A DNA stretch of 45,317 nucleotides from Ruminococcus sp. (lineage in GTDB: Bacteria; Bacillota; Clostridia; Oscillospirales; Acutalibacteraceae), in contig JAFUIK010000042.1 of the NCBI GenBank assembly GCA_017473955.1, forward strand, positions 1-45,317, given 5' to 3'. Shown one piece after another: positions 1 to 7,534 of this stretch. How positions within the stretch are numbered: the stretch's first letter is position 1; every line of letters starts with the position of its first letter. The position numbers and the translations under genes are program-made. The notes under the pieces were generated by a model. The model worked only from the letters and a program-made list of their open reading frames with translations, did no database searches and was not told the DNA's origin.

Positions 1-35
1 GCGTATTTTCTAAAAACTCGAAAAGGACTGATTAT

Positions 36-524
36 ATGTATACAGAAGGCTTTTTAAAATTGAGCAGGAATATTTTGCAATGGCGATGGTACAAGGATGC
101 AAACACATTGCGGGTGTTTTTGCACTTACTGCTTTGTGCTAACTACACAGACTGCGAATTTGAAATCCATAAAATAAAACGCGGACAGCTTGTAACAGGT
201 CGGAAAAAGCTAAGTGAAGCACTAAAAATGTCAGAACGTGAAGTGAGAACTGCTTTAAACCACTTAAAATTGACCAACGATATAACCATCCGCACAACCT
301 CAAAATACTCGATAATTACTATAGTTAATTACGAAGAGCTTCAAAATGCGACCAGCATTTCAACCAACAAGCAACCAACAAGTAACCAACAATCGACCAG
401 CAAGCGACCACAATATAATAAAGATAAGAAAGATAAGAAATATAATAATGCAATAAATGATGATGACTGTGAAACTAGTGAACTTGTTAAGATGCTTGAG
501 AGCAAGTCTGTATTCACAGATTGA
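36..524 (+). CDS. Phage-type replication (replisome organizer-like) protein, short or truncated
   Basis: This 162-residue protein resembles the N-terminal winged-helix region of Firmicutes phage and plasmid replisome organizer/DnaD-like proteins: it opens with YTEGFLKLSRNILQW, followed by RGQLVTGRKKLSEAL and a helix-turn-helix-like MSEREVRTALNHLK segment. After about residue 105 it becomes a low-complexity Gln/Thr/Ser and Lys/Asp linker. The DnaD-type C-terminal domain that normally follows is absent, so it is either a short form or a decayed remnant. AAAGGA lies upstream of the ATG. No other phage gene is seen downstream; sequence upstream is outside the window. By family it would bind origin DNA or load helicase; here the role is uncertain. 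Confidence 0.6.
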   Translation: MYTEGFLKLSRNILQWRWYKDANTLRVFLHLLLCANYTDCEFEIHKIKRGQLVTGRKKLSEALKMSEREVRTALNHLKLTNDITIRTTSKYSIITIVNYEELQNATSISTNKQPTSNQQSTSKRPQYNKDKKDKKYNNAINDDDCETSELVKMLESKSVFTD

Positions 525-583
525 AGCTGTATTATAATGAAATGTTGTGTTTTTTGAGTATTAGTGCTTAAATGCCAAAAAAT

Positions 584-609
584 AACCCGACAGATTGCTC
601 CATCGGGTT
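584..609 (-). terminator. Terminator of the phosphohexomutase gene
   Basis: AACCCGA (584-590) pairs with TCGGGTT (603-609). Read on the minus strand it follows the mutase stop codon and is followed by TATTTTTTGG. It may also stop transcription from the plus-strand gene at 36-524. Confidence 0.7.
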
Positions 610-624
610 TGATGTTATATAGTT

Positions 625-2127
625 TTAAATTTTGAGACCTGTAGTGGTTTTAAGGAAGGATTCAACTTTTTCACGGATGATAGCAACGCCGCCTTCGCTA
701 TCACTCTCGATGTTGAGCGGCATAATAGGGTCGTGAACAGATAGTCTTAATAAGAACCAGCCGTCGCCATCTTCTTTGCCGAATGAAACACGGATGCCCT
801 CGCGGTTATCATCAGCTACAATCCAGCCTTCGGTTTTTTCAGCATAAGCTGTGAGCTCGTCAATTACTCTAAGACCGCAAGCTTTGAAATCAGGCTCTAA
901 AATCTCATAACGAATCTCGATTGTTTCAACAGGCTCCTGAAGCTCTGCAACCAAATCGTCGATTTCCTTGCCCTCTTTTCTAAGCTGAGCTGCTTTGATA
1001 ATGAAGCGAGTGCAAAGGTAAGCACCGTCATCAAGGAAGTAGTTGTCTCTTAAAGCACAGTGACCGGAGGTTTCAGCAGCGATAGGACAGTTAATGCCCT
1101 GCTCGTTAAGCTCAATAGCTTTGTTGATGATATTTTTATAACCTCTGCGGTAACGATAGTGCTTACCGCCCAAGGTGTCTTCAATAAATGATTTAACGCC
1201 AGGAGATGTGATAGAGTCAGTAACGATTGTACCGCCGTCGTTGCCCTCGAGAGCGATAACTGATGCTAAAGCTACAAGACGATTGCGGTTGATTTCTCTG
1301 CCGTGTCTGTCAACTGCACCGCCTCTGTCAACGTCTGTGTCAAAGATTACGCCTAAGTCAGCGTTATTCTCAATAACAGCGTCGCAGATGCTCTTCATAG
1401 CGACAGGGTCCTCAGGGTTAGGAATGTGGTTAGGGAACATTCCGTCAGGGTCAAGGTACTTTGAGCCTGTTGTTACGGCACCGAGCTTTTCGAGCACGTC
1501 GGTAGTGTAGAAACCGCCAACACCGTTACCTGCATCAACAACAATATGGAAGCCCTTGAGAGGGAACATATAGTCATCAGCGTTAACCTCCTTGCGGATG
1601 AACTCGCAAAGATTGTCAGCGTACTGCTTCATATAGTTTACTTCGGTTACAGTGCCGCCCTGTACCTGTTCAGGTTTGTCGTTGTTTTGAGCGTGCAAGA
1701 GTATAGCCTCGATATCACAGCCGTCAAGACCGCCACCGCGTGTGAAGAATTTAAGTCCGTTGCGGTTAAATGGATGGTGGGATGCAGTAATCTGAACGGC
1801 ACCATCACAGCCTAAGTCAACAGTTGTCATAAACATAGACGGTGTTGAAGAAAGGTTTGTGTAAATAACCTGTACACCTGCGTTAACCATTTGTGGGATA
1901 ACACAATTAGCAATTCTCTCGCCTGAAATTCTGGAGTCTCTGCCAACAGAAACCTTGAGTTCGTTAACAGGCTTGTTAACCTTATTTGAAAGCCAGAGCA
2001 AGAAGCCGTTAGCCATACGCTCGACTCTCTCGTTAGTCATATTAACTTCGTAGCCAGCCACACCTTCACTTGCGACACCGCGAATGTCAGTACCACTTTT
2101 AAATACGCCATATTCTTTATTAAGCAT
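625..2127 (-). CDS. Phosphomannomutase/phosphoglucomutase (alpha-D-phosphohexomutase family)
   Basis: A 500-residue cytosolic phosphohexomutase that interconverts hexose 1- and 6-phosphates for sugar-nucleotide and glycogen or cell-envelope precursor supply. All four hallmark motifs are visible: the phosphoserine loop TASHHP (Ser116), the magnesium loop DTDVDR (Asp263, 265, 267), the sugar-recognition loop ETSGH (from Glu352) and the phosphate-binding loop RLSVHDP near residue 464. Length fits the PMM/PGM subgroup rather than GlmM. AAAGGAGAA precedes the ATG. It appears monocistronic, with its own promoter and terminator. Whether mannose or glucose phosphate is the main substrate cannot be told from sequence. 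Confidence 0.93.
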   Translation of the reverse strand: MLNKEYGVFKSGTDIRGVASEGVAGYEVNMTNERVERMANGFLLWLSNKVNKPVNELKVSVGRDSRISGERIANCVIPQMVNAGVQVIYTNLSSTPSMFMTTVDLGCDGAVQITASHHPFNRNGLKFFTRGGGLDGCDIEAILLHAQNNDKPEQVQGGTVTEVNYMKQYADNLCEFIRKEVNADDYMFPLKGFHIVVDAGNGVGGFYTTDVLEKLGAVTTGSKYLDPDGMFPNHIPNPEDPVAMKSICDAVIENNADLGVIFDTDVDRGGAVDRHGREINRNRLVALASVIALEGNDGGTIVTDSITSPGVKSFIEDTLGGKHYRYRRGYKNIINKAIELNEQGINCPIAAETSGHCALRDNYFLDDGAYLCTRFIIKAAQLRKEGKEIDDLVAELQEPVETIEIRYEILEPDFKACGLRVIDELTAYAEKTEGWIVADDNREGIRVSFGKEDGDGWFLLRLSVHDPIMPLNIESDSEGGVAIIREKVESFLKTTTGLKI

Positions 2128-2159
2128 AAGTATTCTCCTTTGTTTTTATCTTACGGGAT

Positions 2160-2189
2160 ATTATACCACAAAGTGTACCTTGGTTACAA
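2160..2189 (-). promoter_or_regulatory. Promoter of the phosphohexomutase gene
   Basis: On the minus strand TTGTAA (2184-2189) and TATAAT (2160-2165) are separated by 18 bp, about 33 bases upstream of the ATG. Confidence 0.6.
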
Positions 2190-2403
2190 CAGAAATACAA
2201 AAAACAAATTTGACGTTTTGTATGTTCTAATTTAGAAATAAAAGCTCTTTGTGTACAAAATCACGAAAGATATTACAGCGATATTTCAAAATTTAACTTT
2301 TTTGTCGCTTGTTATATGCATATCACACAAAAGAAATCAACTGCGGTTGTATATAATTGATATTTTGTCTAGCACAATGCACAAAGAAAACTGCTTGCTT
2401 TTG

Positions 2404-2431
2404 TTGACATTTACGAAAACTTAGCTATAAT
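2404..2431 (+). promoter_or_regulatory. Promoter of the 2546 small protein gene
   Basis: TTGACA (2404-2409) and TATAAT (2426-2431) have a 16-bp spacer. The implied leader is about 105 bases and contains the weak hairpin at 2463-2479. Confidence 0.7.
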
Positions 2432-2545
2432 AATAATTGTCAAGACAAAGTCCACTTGACTGCTGAACAAAAGGTTCAGTACTTTTTAGGAATATAGCCA
2501 AATGGTAAATGGTAGCACGAAAATATAATAAAGGAGGAGACATTT

Positions 2546-2809
2546 ATGATGACACCTATCATTAGTTTACACGACATCGATGTTTCTGAGTTTCTGACCG
2601 TGCTTGACACTTGCGAAGGCAACGTATTTCTCGTTACCCATGAGGGAGATAAACTTAATCTTAAAAGCAAGCTTTGTCAGCTCGTTGGTCTCACAAGACT
2701 CATCGAGGGCGGCAAGATTTCAGAAGCTTTCATAGTTTGTGAAAACAAAGAAGACGAGAGTAAGTTATTCAGATTCAACTTGCTCGGTGAATCAACAAAG
2801 ATTGCTTAA
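2546..2809 (+). CDS. Small conserved clostridial protein of unknown function
   Basis: An 87-residue soluble protein with no signal peptide or membrane segment. The central block GNVFLVTHEGDKLNLKSKLC and the C-terminal LFRFNLLGES are, from memory, typical of a small family widespread in Clostridia that is sometimes mis-annotated as polyA polymerase; no enzymatic motif supports that name. A strong AAAGGAGGAG precedes two consecutive ATG codons (2546 and 2549), either of which could start the protein. It stands alone between a consensus promoter and a terminator, so it is an independent transcription unit. No function is assigned. Confidence 0.75.
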   Translation: MMTPIISLHDIDVSEFLTVLDTCEGNVFLVTHEGDKLNLKSKLCQLVGLTRLIEGGKISEAFIVCENKEDESKLFRFNLLGESTKIA

Positions 2810-2864
2810 TTTAATATTAGCTAATTACTTTTTCACGTTAATTTCAAAAAATCCTAAAGCAGAG

Positions 2865-2886
2865 AACCACCCACACTCGGGTGGTT
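2865..2886 (+). terminator. Rho-independent terminator after the 2546 gene
   Basis: AACCACCC (2865-2872) pairs with GGGTGGTT (2879-2886) and runs into TTTTTCTG. Loop is ACACTC. Confidence 0.9.
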
Positions 2887-2907
2887 TTTCTGTTTACTTA
2901 AGCGTGT

Positions 2908-3088
2908 GAGGTCCGCAGCCCTCACAAAGTCAAGGGCGAGTCTGAATTTCCGTAGTTGACAGGGTCAACGTAGGAAATCAATGCGAGACTGTGGACTTTT
3001 GAGGAATAGCGGAGGACAACGAGGCGTGATATTTAAGCGTTTTTGCGTCCGAGGTCTTTAGCCCTCACAAAGTCAAGGGCGAATCTGA
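2908..3088. repeat. Structured intergenic repeat: one full and one partial copy
   Basis: A 38-base unit at 2908-2945 recurs at 3051-3088 with four differences; the shared core is AGCCCTCACAAAGTCAAGGG plus CGA/TCTGA. The first copy continues into a multibranch fold: GTCC 2911-2914 with GGAC 2993-2996, AGTCT 2939-2943 with AGACT 2986-2990, GCCCT 2918-2922 with AGGGC 2933-2937, and ATTTCC/GGAAAT (2946-2951, 2973-2978) enclosing GTTGAC/GTCAAC (2955-2960, 2964-2969). The second copy stops before the queT promoter. No protein is encoded. It occupies most of the gap between the terminator at 2886 and queT. Confidence 0.7.
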
Positions 3089-3126
3089 CCGGTTGTAGCT
3101 CTTTTTTGAATGATAGTGTAAAATTA

Positions 3127-3155
3127 TTGCAACTACAGGTGAATTGTGATATAAT
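3127..3155 (+). promoter_or_regulatory. Promoter of queT
   Basis: TTGCAA (3127-3132) and TATAAT (3150-3155) with a 17-bp spacer place the transcript start right before the candidate riboswitch. Confidence 0.75.
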
Positions 3156-3162
3156 ACCCCTC

Positions 3163-3202
3163 AGTCAGTTCGAAAACTTCCTGACTTAAAACAAAACTAA
3201 GT
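3163..3202 (+). promoter_or_regulatory. Candidate preQ1-I riboswitch controlling queT
   Basis: AGTCAG (3163-3168) pairs with CTGACT (3181-3186) as P1. The loop starts with TTC, as in preQ1-I aptamers, and its ACTT (3176-3179) can pair with AAGT (3199-3202) across an A-rich tail TAAAACAAAACT, forming the H-type pseudoknot typical of the class. The tail matches the AAAACTAAG ending of known examples. The ribosome binding site AGAGG (3206-3210) lies 3 bases beyond, suggesting translational control by the queuosine precursor. The downstream gene is a predicted queuosine-precursor transporter, which supports the call. Confidence 0.75.
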
Positions 3203-3219
3203 AAAAGAGGAAACTGAAT

Positions 3220-3756
3220 ATGAAAAACAAAAAGAGCGTTTATTACCTTGTTGAGGGTGCGATGATAGCGTCGCTTTACATCGTGCTTACATATGCACAA
3301 GAACTTCTGCTACCCGGCACAACATCAATGACGGTGCAGTTTCGCCTATCTGAAATACTGTGTGTGCTTGCGTTGTTCACTCCGTCTGCAATATGGGGTC
3401 TAACTACTGGAACGCTGATTTCAAATCTTTTAAGTGTAGGAGCACTGCCTTTAGACATCGTTTTCGGTACATTAGCTACCTTTGTTGCGGTGACGCTTGC
3501 GTATAAGCTTAAGGAGGTAAGATTGCTTAAACTGCCGATATTGTCCTGCTTGATGCCTGTTTTTGCTAATGGTATCATCATCGGATTGGAGCTGGAATTT
3601 TTTTTGATTGAAGGACCGTTTCACGTTATTAGTTTTCTTTTACAAAGCAGTACAGTAGCCCTTGGCGAGTTCGGTGTGTGCGTAGTGCTCGGACTGCCGT
3701 TTTTCAAGCTTCTTGAAAAACTCGATTTCTTTAACAAACTGCATAAACGTATTTAA
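3220..3756 (+). CDS. queT: QueT-family queuosine precursor ECF transporter S component
   Basis: A 178-residue polytopic membrane protein with about five to six hydrophobic segments. The block VQFRLSEILCVLALFTPSAI followed by GLTTGTLISNL, and the acidic pair ELEFF in a later helix, match the QueT family, the substrate-binding component of an energy-coupling factor transporter for preQ1 or preQ0. The shared EcfA1A2T module is not in this window. The gene is monocistronic, with a promoter, a candidate preQ1 riboswitch and a strong terminator, so it is probably repressed when precursor is abundant. Substrate is inferred from family and riboswitch, not shown. Confidence 0.88.
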   Translation: MKNKKSVYYLVEGAMIASLYIVLTYAQELLLPGTTSMTVQFRLSEILCVLALFTPSAIWGLTTGTLISNLLSVGALPLDIVFGTLATFVAVTLAYKLKEVRLLKLPILSCLMPVFANGIIIGLELEFFLIEGPFHVISFLLQSSTVALGEFGVCVVLGLPFFKLLEKLDFFNKLHKRI

Positions 3757-3760
3757 ATAA

Positions 3761-3802
3761 AAACGGGTTGTCTTACTACTTTGCTTTTAAGACAGCCCGT
3801 TT
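3761..3802. terminator. Bidirectional terminator between queT and the lipoprotein gene
   Basis: A 15-bp stem, AAACGGGTTGTCTTA (3761-3775) with its complement at 3788-3802 (one G-T pair), flanked by A and T runs, serves the two convergent genes. Confidence 0.88.
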
Positions 3803-3817
3803 TGTTTGCGTATTAAA

Positions 3818-4285
3818 TTAGTCAGCACTAAGCTGGTCAGGAGTGGCAACAGGGGATGACATAGCATCAATCTGTTTATTCACAAGCTCCTTGACATAAT
3901 CAAAGTCAAAGTCGGACACGATTTTGTAGCAATCGGTACCTGCTTCAAAGGTCATAATACCGTTTTTGTCAACAATAAGCTTAGACAATGTTGAGTTGCC
4001 GTTGCTGAAGGTAAAAAACAATACACTATCGACTGTCATCATATCAACGGTTTCGTCGGTTTTTTCATATTTAATATTATTAAATATCTCAACCATATCG
4101 TCGATGAAGTCTTGATTTGTAAAAACGTACATCCAACTTTCAGCGTAAGAACCGCTGACACAAATCTGGTCAACATTTTTTACGTTCTTAGTTTTTTTGG
4201 TGCAGCCTGCAAATGGTAGGCATAAGCATACGGATAGCATCAAAGCTATAGTGGCTTTAAAAATCTTACTCAAAGTCGAATTCAC
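3818..4285 (-). CDS. Small lipoprotein of unknown function
   Basis: Starting at the GTG at 4285, the protein has 155 residues with a short basic N-terminus, a hydrophobic stretch IALMLSVCLCLPFAGC ending in a lipobox (cysteine near residue 29), then TKKTKN and a soluble domain of about 110 residues. It should be lipid-anchored outside the cell membrane. AAGGAG lies 10 bases upstream of this GTG; an upstream ATG at 4342 would lie far inside the preceding gene and put extra residues before the signal peptide. It overlaps DUF1292 by 20 bases, so the two are translationally coupled. The soluble domain was not matched to a family. Confidence 0.75.
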   Translation of the reverse strand: MNSTLSKIFKATIALMLSVCLCLPFAGCTKKTKNVKNVDQICVSGSYAESWMYVFTNQDFIDDMVEIFNNIKYEKTDETVDMMTVDSVLFFTFSNGNSTLSKLIVDKNGIMTFEAGTDCYKIVSDFDFDYVKELVNKQIDAMSSPVATPDQLSAD

Positions 4286-4556
4286 CCTTGTACTTCTCCT
4301 TGAATACTTCGAAAACGTTTGAGAGAAGCTCTTCGTCGTCAATGCCGAAATACTCCTCGGTCTCGTCGTCGATACTCTCTATTTTAAGAATAGTAACGTC
4401 CTGAGCCTGTTCGTCGTTTTCAATAAGAACAATGTACTCTTCGTTATTGTATTCAACAACATCTAAAAGCTCGAACTCAACCTCATTGCCCTCGTTGTCC
4501 TGAAGAACAACAATTTCAGGCTCGTAAACTTCCATATTATCTTCATTATTAAGCAT
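4266..4556 (-). CDS. DUF1292 family protein
   Basis: A 96-residue, very acidic protein. The VLQDNEGNEVEFELLDVVEY and YIVLIENDEQ segments are typical of DUF1292, common in Firmicutes and often beside ruvX and mrpB-type genes; that context is missing here. AGGGAGGAA precedes the ATG. It is the first gene of a two-gene unit with the downstream lipoprotein, whose start overlaps its end. The biochemical function of the family is unknown. Confidence 0.85.
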   Translation of the reverse strand: MLNNEDNMEVYEPEIVVLQDNEGNEVEFELLDVVEYNNEEYIVLIENDEQAQDVTILKIESIDDETEEYFGIDDEELLSNVFEVFKEKYKGEFDFE

Positions 4557-4584
4557 AGTAATTCCTCCCTAAGATGATGTTAAA

Positions 4585-4613
4585 AGGATACACCATTTAT
4601 TAACAATTTGCAA
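4585..4613 (-). promoter_or_regulatory. Promoter of the DUF1292-lipoprotein unit
   Basis: On the minus strand TTGCAA (4608-4613) and TATCCT (4585-4590) are 17 bp apart, about 28 bases before the ATG. Confidence 0.6.
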
Positions 4614-4649
4614 GAGTTTTGTGTGCTGTGATATGCCACATAAAACAAA

Positions 4650-4674
4650 AAAGGTCGGAATTAATCCGACCTTT
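4650..4674 (-). terminator. Terminator of acpP
   Basis: AAAGGTCGGA (4650-4659) pairs with TCCGACCTTT (4665-4674); on the minus strand a T-rich run follows (CCTTTTTTGTTTT). Confidence 0.88.
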
Positions 4675-4687
4675 CGTTGAATTTAGA

Positions 4688-4915
4688 TTATGAATGTGAC
4701 TCGATGTATGAAACGAGAGCACCAACTGTTCTCAGCTTCTCGATATCTTCATCAGGAACTTCGATTTCGAACTCGTCTTCAAGCGACATAATAAGGTCAA
4801 CTACGTCGAGAGAATCGGCACCTAAATCGTCCTGAATATCTGTGTCCGCATTGATAGTATCCTCTTCAACCTCGAGTTGGTCAGCTAAAATCATCTTAAC
4901 TTTCTCTAAAACCAT
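4688..4915 (-). CDS. acpP: Acyl carrier protein
   Basis: A 75-residue acidic four-helix protein. The GADSLD motif carries Ser35, the 4'-phosphopantetheine attachment site, and [18 protein letters not shown] is the usual helix II recognition helix. It carries acyl intermediates for fatty acid and phospholipid synthesis in the cytosol. Length and motif are normal. GGAGG lies 6 bases before the ATG. It stands alone between its promoter and terminator, not beside fab genes, so it may be a second ACP copy or simply separated from the fab cluster; the sequence cannot tell. Confidence 0.95.
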   Translation of the reverse strand: MVLEKVKMILADQLEVEEDTINADTDIQDDLGADSLDVVDLIMSLEDEFEIEVPDEDIEKLRTVGALVSYIESHS

Positions 4916-4963
4916 TGTAATCCTCCAAAAAATAAAATACTGTAGTGTGCTTTCTAGACAAAC

Positions 4964-4987
4964 GACAGTATATTGTGGTATACTGTC
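4964..4987 (-). promoter_or_regulatory. Perfect 9-bp palindrome in the acpP leader (possible operator or RNA hairpin)
   Basis: GACAGTATA (4964-4972) and TATACTGTC (4979-4987) are perfect inverted repeats with a 6-base spacer, lying downstream of the likely acpP promoter and about 50 bases before the ATG. There is no run of T after it, so it is not a terminator. It could be a regulator-binding site or an mRNA leader hairpin. Confidence 0.5.
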
Positions 4988-5048
4988 AGTTAAAGCACTT
5001 TATACACAGAAAAGCCTTTTCGCTATTGCTGTGCTCATTTCATAATCC

Positions 5049-5077
5049 ATATTATTAGCAAACACTATCTTTGTCAA
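5049..5077 (-). promoter_or_regulatory. Promoter of acpP
   Basis: On the minus strand TTGACA (5072-5077) and TAATAT (5049-5054) have a 17-bp spacer. The leader would be about 125 bases and includes the palindrome at 4964-4987. Confidence 0.7.
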
Positions 5078-5121
5078 CAATTATGTCAATTTTTTAATTG
5101 TTCATTCTATAGGAGAAAATT

Positions 5122-5955
5122 ATGTCTACTAAAAAATACGCTGTAATCGGTCACCCAATCGGGCACTCACTCTCTCCGTTTATTCACGAAAAGCTTTTTT
5201 CACTTGATAATATAGATGCCACATATGTCGCCCTTGACGTAGAGTCTTTAGACAAGGACTATAATACCGTTTTAAAAGAGCTTGACGGCTATAATGTAAC
5301 TATCCCCCATAAACAGGATATTATAAGCAAGCTCCATCAAATCAGCGAAAAAGCTGAGCTTTGCAACAGCGTTAATACTGTCAAAAACGCTGATATTTGT
5401 GAGGGCTTCACAACCGACGGCTACGGCTTTGTTTCTGCCGTTAAAGCTAAGTGCAATGGTGTTATCCCAAAAGATGTGCTGATTTACGGCTACGGCGGAG
5501 CGTCGCGTGCAATAGCGTTTGAATGTATCTCAAACGGATGTAGTGTCAGCTTTGCCGTGAGAGAGAAAAGTATCGCTAACTGTAAAGCCTTGTGCAACGA
5601 AATATTTGAGAAAACAGGGATTAAAACCGAAGTTTACTCAATAGACAATATTCCTAGTAACAAGCACTTCTCGCTTTTAGTAAACGCTACTCCTGTCGGT
5701 ATGTACCCAAATATTGACGGCTGTATTGCAAGCGATGAAATTATCAAAAAGTGTGACGCGGTGTTTGACGCTGTTTACAATCCGCTTGAAACCGTGCTGT
5801 TAAGAAAAGCAAAAGAGTACAATAAAAACGCTATCGGCTCGATTGAAATGCTTGTGTACCAAGCGGCAAAAGCCCACGAAATCTGGGTTGGAGCAAAATA
5901 CAGCGATGACCAATTGCAGACAATATGCAGGCTGACAGAAGATAAACTCAGATAA
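5122..5955 (+). CDS. aroE: Shikimate dehydrogenase
   Basis: A 277-residue NADP-dependent enzyme that reduces 3-dehydroshikimate to shikimate. The substrate-binding GHPIGHSLSP, the catalytic-lysine motif NVTIPHK (Lys64), the catalytic aspartate in TTDGYGF (Asp99) and the dinucleotide loop YGYGGASRA (122-130) are all present. AGGAG precedes the ATG. It is the first gene of the six-gene aromatic operon; the next gene begins 9 bases after its stop. Confidence 0.96.
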   Translation: MSTKKYAVIGHPIGHSLSPFIHEKLFSLDNIDATYVALDVESLDKDYNTVLKELDGYNVTIPHKQDIISKLHQISEKAELCNSVNTVKNADICEGFTTDGYGFVSAVKAKCNGVIPKDVLIYGYGGASRAIAFECISNGCSVSFAVREKSIANCKALCNEIFEKTGIKTEVYSIDNIPSNKHFSLLVNATPVGMYPNIDGCIASDEIIKKCDAVFDAVYNPLETVLLRKAKEYNKNAIGSIEMLVYQAAKAHEIWVGAKYSDDQLQTICRLTEDKLR

Positions 5956-5964
5956 GGTGATAAA

Positions 5965-6468
5965 ATGAAAGGTATTGCTTTGTGCGGATTTATGGGTTGC
6001 GGTAAAACCACCGTGGCTTTGGCTTTATCCGAAAAGTACAACTTAAACCATATTGATACAGATAAATATATCGAAGAAAAAAGCGGTATGACAATCTCAA
6101 AAATGTTTGAGCTTTACGGCGAAGCATATTTCAGGGATAAGGAGTTTGAAGCTATCTGCACTCTGTGTGAAAACAGTGATAATGTGCTCGCACTCGGTGG
6201 CGGAGCTGTGCTTTTTCCCCGTAATGTTGAGGTGTTGAAAAACAGCGGATACAAACTTATATTCATAGACACTGATTTTGATGTCATAAAGAATAGGCTT
6301 GAAAGTGATAACAGCCGTCCGCTTTTAAAAACAAACGATATTAAAACCCTCTACGATACGCGTTATCCGATATATGAAAATGCGTGTGATATAAAACTAT
6401 CCTGCAAGGATGAAACAGGCGAACAGCTCGCCGATATTATAATTGAAACCATAGCAAAAGAAGGCTGA
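5965..6468 (+). CDS. aroK: Shikimate kinase
   Basis: A 167-residue P-loop kinase that phosphorylates shikimate at the 3-OH. Walker A GFMGCGKTT is at residues 8-16, the shikimate-binding DTD at 31-33 and the GGGAV loop near 80; a lid arginine follows in NSRPLL. AAGGTGAT lies before the ATG. It lies 9 bases after aroE and 4 bases before aroB, so the three are cotranscribed. Confidence 0.96.
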   Translation: MKGIALCGFMGCGKTTVALALSEKYNLNHIDTDKYIEEKSGMTISKMFELYGEAYFRDKEFEAICTLCENSDNVLALGGGAVLFPRNVEVLKNSGYKLIFIDTDFDVIKNRLESDNSRPLLKTNDIKTLYDTRYPIYENACDIKLSCKDETGEQLADIIIETIAKEG

Positions 6469-6472
6469 AAAA

Positions 6473-7522
6473 ATGAAAAAACTTAAAGTTGATGCAATGT
6501 CAGCTACGTATGAAATACTGATTGAAAGAGATATTTTATCAGAGTGTGATAAGTTCATCGCTCCTGTGGTAAGAGGTAAAAAAGCGATGATTATCACAGA
6601 CACAAATGTCGCACCTCTTTATTTAGACAAGGTTGAAACTGCACTTAAAAACGGCGGTTTTGAAGTTTACTCACACATATTCAAAGCAGGTGAGCAGTCA
6701 AAGCATCTTTTAACTGTCGCTGATATTTACGACTGTTTATCGCAAAATGAGTTCACAAGAAAAGACTTTATCGTAGCTTTAGGCGGCGGTGTTTGCGGTG
6801 ATATTTCGGGCTTTGCCGCTTCAACTTATATGAGAGGCATCGACTTTGTGCAAATTCCGACGACTTTGCTTTCTCAGGTTGACTCATCAGTCGGCGGTAA
6901 AACAGGCGTTGACACTAAGTACGGCAAGAATTTAGTCGGAGCCTTTTATCAGCCAAAGCTCGTTTTAATCGACCCGAACACACTGAATACTCTTACAGAC
7001 CACTATTTTGCCGACGGTATGGGCGAGGTTATAAAGTACGGCTGTATCAGAAATGCCGAGCTTTTTGATATGCTTGAAAATGTTGATGTTAAAGAAAACA
7101 TCGAGGACATTATTTTGGAGTGTCTTAAAATAAAGCGTGACGTTGTAAATGAAGACGAGCGTGAAAGTGGCATAAGAATGATATTAAACTTTGGTCACAC
7201 AGCAGGTCACTCAATCGAAAAGCTAAGTGATTTTAAACTTTCCCACGGCGAGTGTGTTGCAAAGGGTATGATGCTTATAACTTTAGCAAGTGAAAAGCTC
7301 GGCTTGACCGAGGGAGGGACTACCGTTAAGCTTATCCGTTTGTGCAGAAAATGCGGTCTTAACTCTGACATTGATTACTCAATTAAAGACATAGCCGAAA
7401 ATGCAAAAAACGATAAAAAAGGCAGCGGGAACAGCTTAAACATTGTTCTCATTTCAAAAATCGGTGAGAGCTTTATACACACTATTGATAAAAATGATTT
7501 TGAAAAATTCCTAAGCTTTTAA
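6473..7522 (+). CDS. aroB: 3-Dehydroquinate synthase
   Basis: A 349-residue NAD- and metal-dependent enzyme that cyclises DAHP to 3-dehydroquinate, the second step of the shikimate pathway. The NAD loop GGGVCGD, the PTTLLSQVDSSVGGKTGVD substrate region, and the metal ligands (Glu in GMGEVIKYG, His in NFGHTAGHSIE and SHGE) are visible. Length is typical. The DAHP synthase that makes its substrate is not in the window. Confidence 0.97.
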   Translation: MKKLKVDAMSATYEILIERDILSECDKFIAPVVRGKKAMIITDTNVAPLYLDKVETALKNGGFEVYSHIFKAGEQSKHLLTVADIYDCLSQNEFTRKDFIVALGGGVCGDISGFAASTYMRGIDFVQIPTTLLSQVDSSVGGKTGVDTKYGKNLVGAFYQPKLVLIDPNTLNTLTDHYFADGMGEVIKYGCIRNAELFDMLENVDVKENIEDIILECLKIKRDVVNEDERESGIRMILNFGHTAGHSIEKLSDFKLSHGECVAKGMMLITLASEKLGLTEGGTTVKLIRLCRKCGLNSDIDYSIKDIAENAKNDKKGSGNSLNIVLISKIGESFIHTIDKNDFEKFLSF

Positions 7523-7534
7523 GAAGGCGATATT

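Larger units (their letters stand above)
2128..2545. other. AT-rich divergent intergenic region
   Basis: This 418-base region separates the divergent mutase and the small protein gene at 2546. It holds one promoter-like pair for each (listed separately) and a weak hairpin CTGAAC/GTTCAG (2463-2479) in the plus-strand leader. No coding region was recognised. Confidence 0.6.

Noticed and set aside
4286-4342. Longer N-terminus for the lipoprotein, starting at 4342
   Set aside because: It would lie deep in the DUF1292 gene and put 19 unnecessary residues before the signal peptide; GTG at 4285 has a suitable AAGGAG.
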